From Microbacterium testaceum (GTDB lineage: Bacteria; Actinomycetota; Actinomycetes; Actinomycetales; Microbacteriaceae): a stretch of DNA of 64,000 bases. Location of the stretch: positions 16,791 to 80,790 of the forward strand of contig NZ_LDRT01000019.1 in assembly GCF_001476655.1 (NCBI RefSeq), written 5' to 3'. Position numbers and translations under genes: made by a program. The notes under the pieces were generated by a model that was given only the letters and a program-made list of their open reading frames with translations, was not told the origin of the DNA and did not search any database. Shown here one piece after another: positions 7,853 to 21,238 of this stretch; the first letter of the stretch is position 1, and each line of letters begins with the position of its first letter.

Positions 7853-8808
7853 GCTCTTCGATCCTCCCTCCCGCCCCGAGCGGCGGACCCGTCGACGACA
7901 ACGCGGTGGTCGATTCGCAGTTGATGGCCGCGCAGGCGCGTGGTGGTTTCTGGCACGACGTGTTCCGCAGGCTCCGGCACAGCCCCGTCGCCTGGATCGG
8001 CGCGATCATCGTGCTCGCGTTCCTGCTCGTCGCGGCCCTCGCTCCGCTGCTCGCGCCGTACCCGGCCGAGTCGCTTCCCGGACAGCGTTTCATCACCCCG
8101 ACCGACATCCCCGGTCCGGGAGAGATGGCGGAGTTCCCCCTCGGCCTCGACCGCTTCGGCGGCGACGTCCTGTCGAAGCTCATCTGGGGAGCGCAGGCCT
8201 CGCTGCAGATCGGTGTCATCTCGACCGCTCTCGGCCTCCTCGGCGGAATGTTCCTGGGGCTGCTCGCCGGCATGTTCGGCGGCTGGGTCGACGCGCTCGT
8301 CATGCGCTTCGTCGACATCCTGCTGTCGGTTCCCAATCTGCTTCTCGCCGTGTCGATCGCGGCGATCCTCGGGCAGAGTCAGCTCGCGATCATGATCGCC
8401 ATCGGCGCCTCGCAGGTGCCCGTGTTCGCGCGGCTCCTCCGCGCCTCGATGCTTCAGCAGCGCGGCGCTGACTACGTGCTCTCGGCGCAGACCCTGGGCC
8501 TCAGCCGCCGCACGATCACGATGACCCACGTGCTGCCCAACAGCGTCGGCCCGGTCATCGTGCAGGGCACGCTGACGCTCGCCACCGCCGTGATCGACGC
8601 CGCCGCGCTGTCGTTCCTGGGCCTCGGCGGCGGGCTGCCGCAGACCGCCGAGTGGGGGCGCATGCTCACGTACGCGCAAGCCGAGCTCGCGATCGCGCCG
8701 TGGCTCGCGTTCCTCCCCGGCATCTGCATCGCGGTGACCGCGCTCGGGTTCACGCTCCTGGGCGAGTCGCTCCGCGAGGCGATGGACCCGCGGACGCGGG
8801 CGCGGTAG
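7849..8808 (+). CDS. Peptide ABC transporter permease, DppC type
   Basis: This 319-residue permease is the partner of the DppB-type protein. The N-terminal cytoplasmic stretch ends in FRRLRHSPVAWIGAIIVLAF, the typical OppC_N domain. The EAA loop is seen in TLGLSRRTITMTHVLPNSVG (about residues 216-235). The GTG start at 7849 sits inside the GTGA overlap; a longer open frame upstream lies inside the previous gene and is not real. The matching ATPase is encoded on the opposite strand just downstream. Confidence 0.93.
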   Translation: MSSSILPPAPSGGPVDDNAVVDSQLMAAQARGGFWHDVFRRLRHSPVAWIGAIIVLAFLLVAALAPLLAPYPAESLPGQRFITPTDIPGPGEMAEFPLGLDRFGGDVLSKLIWGAQASLQIGVISTALGLLGGMFLGLLAGMFGGWVDALVMRFVDILLSVPNLLLAVSIAAILGQSQLAIMIAIGASQVPVFARLLRASMLQQRGADYVLSAQTLGLSRRTITMTHVLPNSVGPVIVQGTLTLATAVIDAAALSFLGLGGGLPQTAEWGRMLTYAQAELAIAPWLAFLPGICIAVTALGFTLLGESLREAMDPRTRAR

Positions 8809-8841
8809 CGCGCGGCGCTCCTCCGGCCCCGGCCCGCTGTT

Positions 8842-8877
8842 CCGGCCCCGGCCCGCTCGCGCGGGTCGGGGCCCCGG
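8842..8877. terminator. GC-rich hairpin between convergent transporter genes
   Basis: CCGGCCCCGGCCCGC at 8842-8856 pairs imperfectly with GCGGGTCGGGGCCCCGG at 8861-8877. The left arm is a direct repeat of the sequence at 8823-8838. It sits just after the DppC-type stop and can serve both converging transcripts. Confidence 0.5.
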
Positions 8878-8882
8878 CATCC

Positions 8883-8957
8883 ATGTCCCACTTATTGCGG
8901 GTCGGCGGCCGCTGGGCCGGCCATTCTCGGGACATGCACCGCCATAAGCGGGACATG
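8883..8957. repeat. Degenerate inverted repeat, three half-sites
   Basis: The half-site ATGTCCCACTTATTGCGG at 8883-8900 is answered in reverse by CCGCCATAAGCGGGACAT at 8939-8956 (two mismatches) and by a weaker copy, GGCCATTCTCGGGACATG, at 8919-8936. It fills the gap between converging genes. It may be a repetitive palindrome or a second bidirectional terminator. Confidence 0.55.
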
Positions 8958-8991
8958 CTTCGCGAGCACAGTCGCCACCCGGCCCGCCGCG

Positions 8992-10659
8992 TCAGCCGGC
9001 CAACCCCAGCTCGTTCCCGGGGATCGACGACAGCAGACGTCGCGTGTACGGATCGCGCGGATTGGTGAAGACCTCTTCGCTGGATGCCGCCTCGACCAGG
9101 CGCCCGTCCTTCATCACGCAGACGTAGTCGCTGATCAACCGCACCACCGCGAGGTCGTGCGAGATGAAGAGATAGCTGAGGCCGTATTCGCGCTGCAGGT
9201 CACCGAGCAGGTCGAGGATCTGCGCCTGCACGAGCACGTCGAGGGCCGACACCGGCTCGTCGCACACGATGAGTTCCGGAGAGAGCGCGAGGGCGCGGGC
9301 GATCGCGACGCGCTGCCGCTGCCCGCCCGACAGCTCCGAGGGATAGCGACGGAGCATGGATGCCGGCAGAGCCACGTCATCCATCAGCTGACGCACGCGC
9401 TTCGAACGGTCGGCCTTCGACCCCCGCTTATAGAAGGAGAGGGGCTCCTCGACGATTCGTTCCACGGTGAACATGGGGTTCAGGCTCGAGTACGGATCCT
9501 GGAAGATCGGCTGCACCTTCTGCCGGAACTGCCGGAGCGCCTCGCCCCTGAGCGCGGCGACGTCGTGCCCGTCGAAACGGATCGAGCCGCTCGTGGGCTC
9601 GACGACCTTGAGCAGCATGCGCGCGGTCGTGGTCTTGCCCGACCCCGACTCCCCGACGATCGCGACGGTCTGGCCGCGCGGAATCGACAGGGAGACGTCG
9701 TCGACCGCGCGGAAGTCCTCTCCCCTCCCGCGCACGGGATAGACCTTGGTCAGCCCGTCGATCTCGACGATGTTGTCGCGTGCCACATCGACGGGACGTT
9801 CGCCGCGGAAGTCCTCGGGCCGCAGGCGCACCGCCGCGACCGACGGCGCCGCCGCCACGAGCGACTTCGTGTACGCGTGCTGGGGGTTCTCCAGGATCTG
9901 CCGCGCGGGCCCCTGCTCGACGACGCGTCCGCGGTGCATGACGACGACCTTCGAGGCGCGCTCGGCGGCGAGGCCCAGGTCGTGGGTGATGAGGAGGACG
10001 GCGGCGCCCAGCTCGTTCGTCTGCTTGTCGATCTGATCGAGGATCGTCTGCTGCACGGTCACATCGAGAGCGCTGGTGGGCTCGTCGGCGATGAGCAGGC
10101 GCGGGCGGCACGCGAGGCCGATGGCGATGAGCGCGCGCTGGCGCATCCCGCCCGAGAACTCGTGCGGGTACTGCCTCGCACGCTTCTCGGCATCCGGGAG
10201 CCCGGCGGCCTCAAGCGCCTCGACGACCTTGCCCTTCACGCTCGAGCGGTCGGCGAGACCGTGGGCGAGAAGGGTCTCGGCGACCTGCGTGCCGATCTTC
10301 GCGACGGGGTTGAGGTTCGACATCGGGTCCTGGGGGACGAGACCGATCTGCCGCCCGCGGACCTGGCGCATGCGCGCTTCGCCGAAGGTCGTCAGGTCTT
10401 CGCCGTCGAGGAGGATCTGGCCGCGCGCCACGCGACCACCGGATGCCAGCAGGCCGATGATCGCCATGGCGGTCGTCGACTTGCCGGAGCCGGACTCGCC
10501 GACGATGGCGATGGTCTCGCCCGCGTGGATGTCGAGATTCACACCATCGACGGCCCGCACGGGACCGTCCATGGTGGCGAAGTCGACCGCGAGATCACGG
10601 ACCGAGAGCAGGGGCTGGGGGGATGCCGGAGCGGGGGGACCGGCGACATCGGAGGTCAT
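8992..10659 (-). CDS. Peptide ABC transporter ATP-binding protein, two fused ATPase domains (DppD-DppF type)
   Basis: This 555-residue protein has two complete ABC ATPase domains. Domain 1 has Walker A GESGSGKST (residues 54-62), signature FSGGMRQR and Walker B LLIADEPTSALD. Domain 2 has Walker A GESGSGKTT near residue 333, signature LSGGQRQR and Walker B LIVCDEPVSALD. Each domain ends in the oligopeptide-type extension (PRDPYTRRLL in the second). The ATG at 10659 has GGAGGG just upstream; the open frame beyond it is Arg/Pro-rich shadow. It converges on the permease operon and very probably energises it, although it needs its own promoter. Confidence 0.95.
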   Translation of the reverse strand: MTSDVAGPPAPASPQPLLSVRDLAVDFATMDGPVRAVDGVNLDIHAGETIAIVGESGSGKSTTAMAIIGLLASGGRVARGQILLDGEDLTTFGEARMRQVRGRQIGLVPQDPMSNLNPVAKIGTQVAETLLAHGLADRSSVKGKVVEALEAAGLPDAEKRARQYPHEFSGGMRQRALIAIGLACRPRLLIADEPTSALDVTVQQTILDQIDKQTNELGAAVLLITHDLGLAAERASKVVVMHRGRVVEQGPARQILENPQHAYTKSLVAAAPSVAAVRLRPEDFRGERPVDVARDNIVEIDGLTKVYPVRGRGEDFRAVDDVSLSIPRGQTVAIVGESGSGKTTTARMLLKVVEPTSGSIRFDGHDVAALRGEALRQFRQKVQPIFQDPYSSLNPMFTVERIVEEPLSFYKRGSKADRSKRVRQLMDDVALPASMLRRYPSELSGGQRQRVAIARALALSPELIVCDEPVSALDVLVQAQILDLLGDLQREYGLSYLFISHDLAVVRLISDYVCVMKDGRLVEAASSEEVFTNPRDPYTRRLLSSIPGNELGLAG

Positions 10660-10735
10660 CCCTCCATCCTGTCTCGCCGGTGCTCTCCTGCCCAGCCTTT
10701 CCGTCCGATCGTCACGCGGCCGTAACGCGCTGGCC

Positions 10736-10951
10736 GGCGCACGACTCCTGCACATCCGCGTCCCCGCCGGTCGGGAGGGCCCGAGGGGCGCGTTCTGCAG
10801 GAGATGTGCCCCGCCCCCGGCCGCGGGCGGGGCCGAGCCACCGCCCGGCGGACCCCGCGCCGCTCGCGCGTCGCCGGCGCACACCTCCTGCAGATCTGCG
10901 CCCGCGGTCGTCGGAGGGTGCCCGTTACGGCGGATCTGCAGGAGTCGTGCG
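10736..10951. repeat. Four degenerate copies of a ~23-bp element in alternating orientation
   Basis: Copies lie at about 10736-10760 (+), 10788-10812 (-), 10876-10901 (+) and 10929-10951 (-). They share a core of CTCCTGCA followed by CATCCGC or GATCCGC. The first copy and the reverse complement of the last differ at one base over 22 (CGCACGACTCCTGCACATCC against CGCACGACTCCTGCAGATCC). The pairs could fold into nested hairpins. Repetitive palindrome, operator array and recombination relic are all possible. Confidence 0.6.
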
Positions 10952-10988
10952 GCCGCCGGACCCCCGGCCGCCGCGGGCCGCGCGGCGC

Positions 10989-10994
10989 TAGCGT
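10989..10994 (+). promoter_or_regulatory. -10-like hexamer of a probable leaderless promoter for pxpA
   Basis: TAGCGT ends exactly 6 bases before the pxpA ATG. No ribosome site is visible in the spacer GGCACC, which favours a leaderless transcript. Confidence 0.5.
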
Positions 10995-11000
10995 GGCACC

Positions 11001-11753
11001 ATGCACGTGGACCTCAACGCCGACCTCGGCGAGACGGTGGACGGGATGCCGACCGCCGACGACGAGGCGATGTTCGCCCTCGTGTCCAGCGCCAACGTCG
11101 CCTGCGGCGGCCACGCGGGTGATGCCGCGTCGATGCGCGAGGCGGTCGAGCGCGCCGCGCGCTTCGGCGTCGCCGTCGGCGCGCACCCCTCGTATGACGA
11201 CAGGGCGAACTTCGGGCGGATCCGTCGCCATCCGGCCGCCGCCGATCTTCGCGCGAGCGTTGCCGTCCAGCTCTCCGCGCTCGTGGACGCGGGCGCCGAC
11301 CTGCGGTACGTGAAGCCGCACGGCGCGCTCTATCACGCCGTCCGCGACGATCCTGAGCAGGCGCGGGCGGTCATCGACGCGATCTCCGACCTGTCCGCGC
11401 TCCTCGGCCGGGCCCTCCCGGTCCTCGGGCTCCGGGGCGCGGTCGCCGAGGCCGCAGCCTCCGCGGGGCTGCCCTTCGTGCACGAGGCGTTCCTGGATCG
11501 CGGCTACACGGCCCACGGCGCTCTCGTGCCGCGCGGTGAGCCCGGCGACCTCGTCGACGATCCGGCCCGCGTCGCGGAGCGTGCGCTGCGCCTCGTACGA
11601 GACGGTGACGTCGATGCCGTCGACGGCACGCGCATCGCCGTCGAGGCCGCCTCGCTCTGCCTGCACGGCGACACCCCCTCGGCCGTCTCGATGGCACGGG
11701 CCGTGCGCGCCGCCCTCGACGACGCCGGTGTCGAGGTGCGCGCGCCGTGGTGA
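11001..11753 (+). CDS. pxpA: 5-oxoprolinase subunit A (LamB/YcsF family)
   Basis: This 250-residue protein is the PxpA subunit of the ATP-dependent 5-oxoprolinase, which opens pyroglutamate to glutamate. The family signature is clear: MHVDLNADLGE at the start, SANVACGGHAGD (about residues 33-44), GAHPSYDD, and YVKPHGALYH in the middle. The 3' end overlaps the start of the fused pxpBC gene, so the subunits are made together. The divergent neighbour is a peptide importer ATPase; peptides and proteins release pyroglutamate, so a shared role in nitrogen recovery is plausible but inferred. Confidence 0.95.
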   Translation: MHVDLNADLGETVDGMPTADDEAMFALVSSANVACGGHAGDAASMREAVERAARFGVAVGAHPSYDDRANFGRIRRHPAAADLRASVAVQLSALVDAGADLRYVKPHGALYHAVRDDPEQARAVIDAISDLSALLGRALPVLGLRGAVAEAAASAGLPFVHEAFLDRGYTAHGALVPRGEPGDLVDDPARVAERALRLVRDGDVDAVDGTRIAVEAASLCLHGDTPSAVSMARAVRAALDDAGVEVRAPW

Positions 11754-13390
11754 CGCTGCTCCCGATGGGGGAGCGCGCCATCCTCGTCGAGGTCGCGGAC
11801 CTCGCCGCCGTCCTCGAGCTGCACGCGGCGCTCGCCGCGGATCCTCCCGCCGGTGTCGCCGACCTCGTCCCCGCCGCGCGCACCGTGCTCGTCGGGTTCG
11901 ACCCCTCGCGCATCCCCGCCGACGCGGTCCGCTCCTGGATCACCGCCGCCGCGCACCGGACTCCGGATGCCGTCGCCTCGGGGCCTCTCGTCGAGCTCCG
12001 GCTGCGCTACGACGGCGCCGACCTCGAGTCGACCGCCGAACTCCTCGGCATTCGGGTCGCGGACCTCATCGCCCGACACTCCGCCTCCGGATGGACCGTG
12101 GCCTTCTCCGGCTTCGCCCCGGGTTTCGGCTATCTCGTGAGCGATGACTGGCCGTTCGACGTGCCACGTCTCGCCCAGCCGCGCACCCGCGTACCGACGG
12201 GCGCGGTCGGCCTGGCCGGGGAGTTCAGCGGCGCGTACCCCCGCGAGACCCCGGGCGGCTGGCGGCTGATCGGCACGACCGACGCGGTCCTGTTCGATCC
12301 GGATGCCGCCGACCCGGTGCTTCTTCCCCCGCGGGCACGCGTGCGTTTCGCGCCGCAGCGCTCGCGTCTCACCGCCGCCTCGGTGCCCGCCTCGGTGCCC
12401 GCCGCGGTGGTTCGGGCGTCGCCCCCTTCCGGGCGGGACTCCGAGGTCCCTGAGCCAGGGCCCCGCACCCGTCCCGAGAACGGAGGAGACGCGCGCAGCG
12501 GAGGACCGGCGGCCGCCGATGTCTCCTCCCGTCCCGCCCCCGTCCTCTGCGTCCTCACCCCCGGCGGATTCACGACCGTCCAAGATCTCGGCCGCTCCGG
12601 CCGCGCGGCCCTCGGCGTCGCCCGGTCGGGGGCCCTCGATCGCACCGCGCTGCGCGTCGCCAATCGCCTGGTCGGCAATACCGAGGATGCCGCGGGCCTC
12701 GAGATCACGCTCGGCGGCTTCCGCGCGCGAGCCGAGGTCGACGCGTGGGTGTGCGTGACCGGCGCGCTCGCGGAACTGCGCGTCGACGGGCGGGCCCGCG
12801 ACCTCTACGCCCCCGTCCTGGTCCCCGCCGGTGCCGAGCTGTCGATCGCGGCCCCGATCGCCGGACTCCGCTCGTACCTGGCGCTGCGGGGCGGGATCGT
12901 CGCGCCGGCCTCGTTGGGCTCGCGCTCCCGCGACGTTCTGGCGGGCCTCGGCCCCGCGCCCTTGCGTGCCGGCGACGTCCTGGATGCCGGGGTCCCGTCA
13001 TCCGGTGTTCCGGTCATCGACGTCTTCCCCTTCTCGGTCCCACCGGCCCTCGTCGACGTGGCCGTCGCCCCCGGTCCCCGCACGGACTGGTTCGCCCCCG
13101 GGGCGGTGTCGACGCTCGTGGGGACGGAGTGGGAGGTGTCCACGCAGGCCGATCGTGTCGGCATCCGGCTCGAGGGGCCCGAGTTGCCGCGGCTGCGCGT
13201 GGGCGAACTCCCGAGCGAGGGCATGCGCCCCGGGGCGATCCAGGTTCCCCCGCACGGGCGACCGGTCGTGCTGCTCGCCGACGGTCCCGTCACCGGCGGA
13301 TACCCCGTGATCGGGCTGGTGAGGGATGCCGACCTCGATGCGCTGGCGCAGGTGCGGCCCGGTGATCGCGTGCGATTCCGGCGCGTCTGA
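11747..13390 (+). CDS. 5-oxoprolinase subunits B and C fused (PxpB-PxpC)
   Basis: This 547-residue protein joins the two subunits that are separate in most bacteria. Residues ~1-205 are the PxpB/KipI half (MGERAILVEV, then SGFAPGFGYL near 120-130). Residues ~267-547 are the PxpC/KipA half (VLTPGGFTTVQDLGRSG, GVARSGALD, LEITLGGFRAR, and LPSEGMRPGAIQVPP near the end). Between them is a ~60-residue Pro/Ala/Ser linker with no fold; its DNA contains a perfect 12-base tandem repeat at 12377-12400. The start is a GTG at 11747, or the next GTG at 11750, overlapping pxpA. It forms the carboxyphosphate-handling part of 5-oxoprolinase with PxpA. Confidence 0.93.
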   Translation: MVTLLPMGERAILVEVADLAAVLELHAALAADPPAGVADLVPAARTVLVGFDPSRIPADAVRSWITAAAHRTPDAVASGPLVELRLRYDGADLESTAELLGIRVADLIARHSASGWTVAFSGFAPGFGYLVSDDWPFDVPRLAQPRTRVPTGAVGLAGEFSGAYPRETPGGWRLIGTTDAVLFDPDAADPVLLPPRARVRFAPQRSRLTAASVPASVPAAVVRASPPSGRDSEVPEPGPRTRPENGGDARSGGPAAADVSSRPAPVLCVLTPGGFTTVQDLGRSGRAALGVARSGALDRTALRVANRLVGNTEDAAGLEITLGGFRARAEVDAWVCVTGALAELRVDGRARDLYAPVLVPAGAELSIAAPIAGLRSYLALRGGIVAPASLGSRSRDVLAGLGPAPLRAGDVLDAGVPSSGVPVIDVFPFSVPPALVDVAVAPGPRTDWFAPGAVSTLVGTEWEVSTQADRVGIRLEGPELPRLRVGELPSEGMRPGAIQVPPHGRPVVLLADGPVTGGYPVIGLVRDADLDALAQVRPGDRVRFRRV

Positions 13391-13465
13391 CGCCGCCCGG
13401 AGAGGGAATGCTCGACGGGCGCACGCGGTTATACCGCAGGTCCGCAAACGCGTCAAGAATTGGAC

Positions 13466-13494
13466 TGGACACGGCGAGTCCTCCCGCGTATGCT
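13466..13494 (+). promoter_or_regulatory. Housekeeping promoter for rpoBC
   Basis: TGGACA at 13466-13471 and TATGCT at 13489-13494 are separated by exactly 17 bases, a good sigma-70-type match. The start would be near 13501, giving a leader of about 160 bases before rpoB. Confidence 0.6.
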
Positions 13495-13662
13495 TGGACT
13501 TTGCGCTCCTCGATTCCCCCTGCCCTCATATGGTGGTCGGCTGAGCCTGTCCGTCCCCGCTTCACCGCGGTGTGTGACGAGCAGGTTATCGGGGCAGGAA
13601 CGCACTCCACCTGACGACAAGGAATCACGAGCCCCTCGCCCGGGCTTCTGGAGGTTATTCCC

Positions 13663-17157
<3,495 letters not shown>

Positions 17158-17213
17158 GCTCCCAGCTCAGCGACCCAGCTCAGATTTCAGAGAATTCCGA
17201 CACAGGAGAACCA

Positions 17214-20200
17214 GTGCTCGAATCAACCACTTTCGATCAGATCCGTATCGGTCTGGCCACCGCCGACGACATCCGTCGTTGGTCCTTCGGTGAGGTCAAG
17301 AAGCCCGAGACGATCAACTACCGCACGCTGAAGCCCGAGAAGGACGGCCTCTTCGGCGAGCAGATCTTCGGGCCCTCCCGCGACTGGGAGTGCGCCTGCG
17401 GAAAGTACAAGCGCGTGCGCTTCAAGGGCATCGTCTGCGAGCGCTGCGGCGTCGAGGTCACCAAGAGCTCGGTCCGCCGTGAGCGCATGGGCCACATCGA
17501 GCTCGCCGCGCCCGTCACGCACATCTGGTACTTCAAGGGCGTGCCCTCGCGCCTGGGCTACCTGCTCGACATGGCGCCGAAGGACCTCGAGAAGGTCATC
17601 TACTTCGCCGCCTACATGGTGATCTCGGTCGACGAGGATGCTCGTCACCGCGACCTCGCCACGCAGGAGAACAACATCCGTCTCGAGCTGAAGACGCTCG
17701 GCGACCGCCGCGATGCCCGCATCGCCGCGCGCCTGGCCAAGCTCGAGGAGGAGCTCGCCGCCCTCGAGGCGGAGGGCGCCAAGGCCGACCAGAAGAAGAA
17801 GGTCAAGGACGCCGCCGAGAAGGACATGACGGCCGCCCGCAAGAACGCGGACGAGCAGATCGCCAAGCTCGAGCGCGTGTGGGAGGACTTCCGCACGCTC
17901 GAGGTCGGCGCCCTCAAGCCCGAGGACGACGTCTTCCACGAGCTCCAGGACCGGTTCGGTCAGTACTTCGAGGCCCACATGGGCGCCGAGTCGATCAAGC
18001 GCCGTCTCGAGACCTTCGACCTGCAGGCCGAGGCCGACAGCCTCCACCTGCAGATCTCCGAGGGCAAGGGCCAGCGCAAGATCCGTGCGATCAAGCGCCT
18101 GAAGGTCGTCAACTCGTTCCTGCAGACCGGCATGAGCCCGGCCTCGATGGTGCTCGACGTCGTTCCGGTGATCCCGCCGGAGCTTCGCCCGATGGTCCAG
18201 CTCGACGGTGGCCGCTTCGCGACCAGCGACCTGAACGACCTCTACCGTCGTGTGATCAACCGCAACAACCGCCTCCGTCGCCTGATCGACCTCGGTGCCC
18301 CCGAGATCATCGTGAACAACGAGAAGCGCATGCTGCAGGAGGCCGTCGACGCCCTGTTCGACAACGGCCGCCGTGGCCGCCCCGTCACCGGTACCGGCAA
18401 CCGCGCCCTGAAGTCCCTGAGCGACATGCTCAAGGGAAAGCAGGGTCGCTTCCGCCAGAACCTGCTCGGAAAGCGCGTCGACTACTCGGGTCGTTCGGTC
18501 ATCATCGTCGGACCCCAGCTCAAGCTCCACCAGTGCGGTCTGCCCAAGCAGATGGCGCTCGAGCTGTTCAAGCCGTTCGTGATCAAGCGCCTGATCGACC
18601 TCGGTCACTCGCAGAACATCAAGGCCGCCAAGCGCGCCGTCGAGCGCTACCGTCCCGAGGTCTGGGACGTGCTCGAAGAGATCATCCGCGAGCGCCCCGT
18701 GCTGCTGAACCGTGCACCCACCCTGCACCGTCTCGGCATCCAGGCGTTCGAGCCCCAGCTCGTCGAGGGCAAGGCGATCCAGCTGCACCCGCTCGTCTGC
18801 GCGGCGTTCAACGCCGACTTCGACGGTGACCAGATGGCCGTCCACCTGCCGCTGTCGGTCGAGGCTCAGGCCGAGGCTCGCGTGCTCATGCTCGCCTCGA
18901 ACAACATCCTGAAGCCGTCGGACGGCCGCCCGGTCACCCTGCCCTCGCAAGACATGATCATCGGCCTCCACCACCTGACCACCCTCAAGGAGGGTGCGAT
19001 CGGTGAGGGTCGTGCGTTCGGTTCCGTGGGCGAGGCGATCCTGGCCAAGGACGAGGGCACCCTCGACCTGCAGGCCAAGGCGCGCATCCGCATCCCCGGC
19101 CTGACGTTCCTCGAGGGCCAGGCGCCCGAGGGCTACGACAAGCACGGCCTCGTCGACGCGTCGCTCGGTCAGGCGATCTTCAACGCCACGCTCCCGAAGG
19201 GCTACCCGTTCGTCCGCGAGCAGGCCGACAAGGGCAAGCTGTCGCAGATCGTCAACAAGCTGGCCGAGGAGTACCCCAAGGTCGAGGTCGCGGCATCGCT
19301 CGACCGGATCAAGGACGCCGGCTTCTACTGGGCCACCCGCTCGGGTGTCACGGTGGCGCTGAGCGACATCCTCACCCCGCCGAACAAGGCCGAGATCGTG
19401 GGCGGCTACGAGAAGCAGGCCGCGAAGGTCCAGGCGCAGTACGAGAAGGGTCTCACCACCGACGCCGAGCGTCGTCAGGAGCTCATCAAGATCTGGACCG
19501 AGGCCACCGACGAGGTCCAGAAGGCGATGCGGGACAACTTCCCCGCCGACAACACCATCAACCGCATGGTCTCGTCGGGCGCCCGTGGTAACTGGCTGCA
19601 GATCCGCAACATCGCGGGTATGCGTGGTCTGGTGAACAACCCCAAGGGTGAGATCATCCCGCGTCCGATCATCTCCTCGTACCGCGAGGGTCTGTCGGTC
19701 GCCGAGTACTTCATCGCGACGCACGGTGCCCGTAAGGGTCTGGCCGACACGGCCCTCCGTACGGCCGACTCGGGGTACCTGACGCGTCGTCTGGTGGACG
19801 TCTCGCAGGACGTCATCATCCGCGAAGAGGACTGCGGCACGTCGAAGGGCCTCGAGCTCCCGATCGCCGCTGTCGACTCGAGCGGTGTGCTGGTGAAGGA
19901 CGCGAACGTCGAGAACTCGGTGTTCGCCCGTACGCTCGCGACCGCCGCGGTCGACGCTCAGGGCACCGTCCTGGCCGAGGCCGGCGACGACGTGGGCGAC
20001 GTGCTCATCGACAAGCTGGTCGCGGGCGGCATCGAGTCCATCAAGGTCCGCTCCGTGCTGACCTGCGACTCCGCCGTCGGTGTCTGCGCGAAGTGCTACG
20101 GCCGTTCGCTGGCCACCGGCAAGATCGTGGACATCGGTGAGGCCGTCGGCATCATCGCCGCCCAGTCCATCGGTGAGCCCGGTACCCAGCTGACGATGCG

Positions 20201-21089
20201 TACCTTCCACACCGGTGGTTCCGCGTCGGCCGACGACATCACGCAGGGTCTGCCCCGTGTGCAGGAGCTCTTCGAGGCGCGTACCCCCAAGGGCGCATCG
20301 CCCATCGCCGAGGCCGACGGCCGCATCACGATCGACGAGACCGAGAAGGCCAAGAAGGTCATCCTCACGCCCGACAACGGCGACGAGCCCGTGGTCTACC
20401 CCGTCCTGAAGCGTGCGACGCTCCTGGTCGAGGACGGCCAGCACGTCACCGTGGGCGAGCCCCTCCAGGTCGGAACGCTCGACCCCAAGGAGGTCATGCG
20501 CGTGCAGGGTGCCCGCGAGGTGCAGAAGTACCTCGTGAACGGCGTCCAGGGCGTGTACCGCTCGCAGGGTGTGCCGATCCACGACAAGCACATCGAGGTC
20601 ATCGTGCGCCAGATGCTGCGCAAGGTCACCGTCGTCGACCACGGCGACACCGACCTGCTCCCGGGTGAGCTCGTCGACTTCAAGCGGTACCAGAACATCA
20701 ACCGCGAGACGGTCGGCGAGGGCAAGCGCCCCGCGTCGGGTCGTCCCGAGCTGATGGGTATCACGAAGGCGTCGCTCGCGACGGAGTCGTGGCTGTCCGC
20801 CGCGTCGTTCCAGGAAACCACCCGCGTCCTGACGCAGGCGGCCATGGAGGGCAAGAGCGACCCGCTCGTCGGCCTCAAGGAGAACGTCATCATCGGAAAG
20901 CTCATCCCCGCGGGGACGGGCCTGTCGAAGTACCGCAACGTCACCGTCGAGGCGACGGAAGAGGCCAAGAGCGAGCGGTACCCCAACCGCATCTTCGCCT
21001 CGGACGGCGCGTACTCCGACGCCGACCTGAGCTACGTCGACTTCGACAGCTTCACGACGGACGACTTCACGCCCGGTAGCTACAACTAA
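17214..21089 (+). CDS. rpoC: DNA-directed RNA polymerase subunit beta'
   Basis: This 1291-residue protein is the beta' subunit. The N-terminal zinc-binding Cys set is seen in [20 protein letters not shown], followed by the coiled-coil clamp region. The catalytic Mg-binding motif [10 protein letters not shown] lies near residue 530. The second zinc site begins at [19 protein letters not shown], and the trigger-loop region follows ([19 protein letters not shown]). A Lys/Ala/Glu-rich insertion at about residues 170-230 is the actinobacterial-type helical insert. The GTG start has ACAGGAGAA upstream. The short gap after rpoB contains a direct repeat of CCCAGCTCAG. A strong hairpin terminator follows. 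Confidence 0.99.
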   Translation: MLESTTFDQIRIGLATADDIRRWSFGEVKKPETINYRTLKPEKDGLFGEQIFGPSRDWECACGKYKRVRFKGIVCERCGVEVTKSSVRRERMGHIELAAPVTHIWYFKGVPSRLGYLLDMAPKDLEKVIYFAAYMVISVDEDARHRDLATQENNIRLELKTLGDRRDARIAARLAKLEEELAALEAEGAKADQKKKVKDAAEKDMTAARKNADEQIAKLERVWEDFRTLEVGALKPEDDVFHELQDRFGQYFEAHMGAESIKRRLETFDLQAEADSLHLQISEGKGQRKIRAIKRLKVVNSFLQTGMSPASMVLDVVPVIPPELRPMVQLDGGRFATSDLNDLYRRVINRNNRLRRLIDLGAPEIIVNNEKRMLQEAVDALFDNGRRGRPVTGTGNRALKSLSDMLKGKQGRFRQNLLGKRVDYSGRSVIIVGPQLKLHQCGLPKQMALELFKPFVIKRLIDLGHSQNIKAAKRAVERYRPEVWDVLEEIIRERPVLLNRAPTLHRLGIQAFEPQLVEGKAIQLHPLVCAAFNADFDGDQMAVHLPLSVEAQAEARVLMLASNNILKPSDGRPVTLPSQDMIIGLHHLTTLKEGAIGEGRAFGSVGEAILAKDEGTLDLQAKARIRIPGLTFLEGQAPEGYDKHGLVDASLGQAIFNATLPKGYPFVREQADKGKLSQIVNKLAEEYPKVEVAASLDRIKDAGFYWATRSGVTVALSDILTPPNKAEIVGGYEKQAAKVQAQYEKGLTTDAERRQELIKIWTEATDEVQKAMRDNFPADNTINRMVSSGARGNWLQIRNIAGMRGLVNNPKGEIIPRPIISSYREGLSVAEYFIATHGARKGLADTALRTADSGYLTRRLVDVSQDVIIREEDCGTSKGLELPIAAVDSSGVLVKDANVENSVFARTLATAAVDAQGTVLAEAGDDVGDVLIDKLVAGGIESIKVRSVLTCDSAVGVCAKCYGRSLATGKIVDIGEAVGIIAAQSIGEPGTQLTMRTFHTGGSASADDITQGLPRVQELFEARTPKGASPIAEADGRITIDETEKAKKVILTPDNGDEPVVYPVLKRATLLVEDGQHVTVGEPLQVGTLDPKEVMRVQGAREVQKYLVNGVQGVYRSQGVPIHDKHIEVIVRQMLRKVTVVDHGDTDLLPGELVDFKRYQNINRETVGEGKRPASGRPELMGITKASLATESWLSAASFQETTRVLTQAAMEGKSDPLVGLKENVIIGKLIPAGTGLSKYRNVTVEATEEAKSERYPNRIFASDGAYSDADLSYVDFDSFTTDDFTPGSYN

Positions 21090-21105
21090 GGGATCCGCTC
21101 CCGAA

Positions 21106-21137
21106 CGAAGGCCCTCGGCTCCTGCCGAGGGCCTTCG
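21106..21137 (+). terminator. rpoBC terminator
   Basis: Perfect 14-base arms, CGAAGGCCCTCGGC at 21106-21119 and its complement at 21124-21137, enclose a TCCT loop 16 bases after the rpoC stop. There is no long U-tract, which is usual for this group. Confidence 0.85.
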
Positions 21138-21238
21138 TCGTGTCCGCCTGGTTTCAGCGACGCGACGTCTCGCCTTCGCGGCGTGTCGTGGGCGCGGCGG
21201 GTCGGGGCAGTGCGCATACCGTGGACGGGGAGGAACGG

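Larger units (their letters stand above)
10660..11000. other. 341-base divergent intergenic region
   Basis: This gap separates the divergent ATPase gene and pxpA. It holds the four-copy inverted repeat family described separately, and a TAGCGT hexamer just before pxpA. No convincing ORF, tRNA or classical terminator was seen. Confidence 0.6.

Noticed and set aside
10736..10951. CRISPR array
   Set aside because: Copies are degenerate, alternate in orientation, have unequal spacing and no cas genes are nearby.
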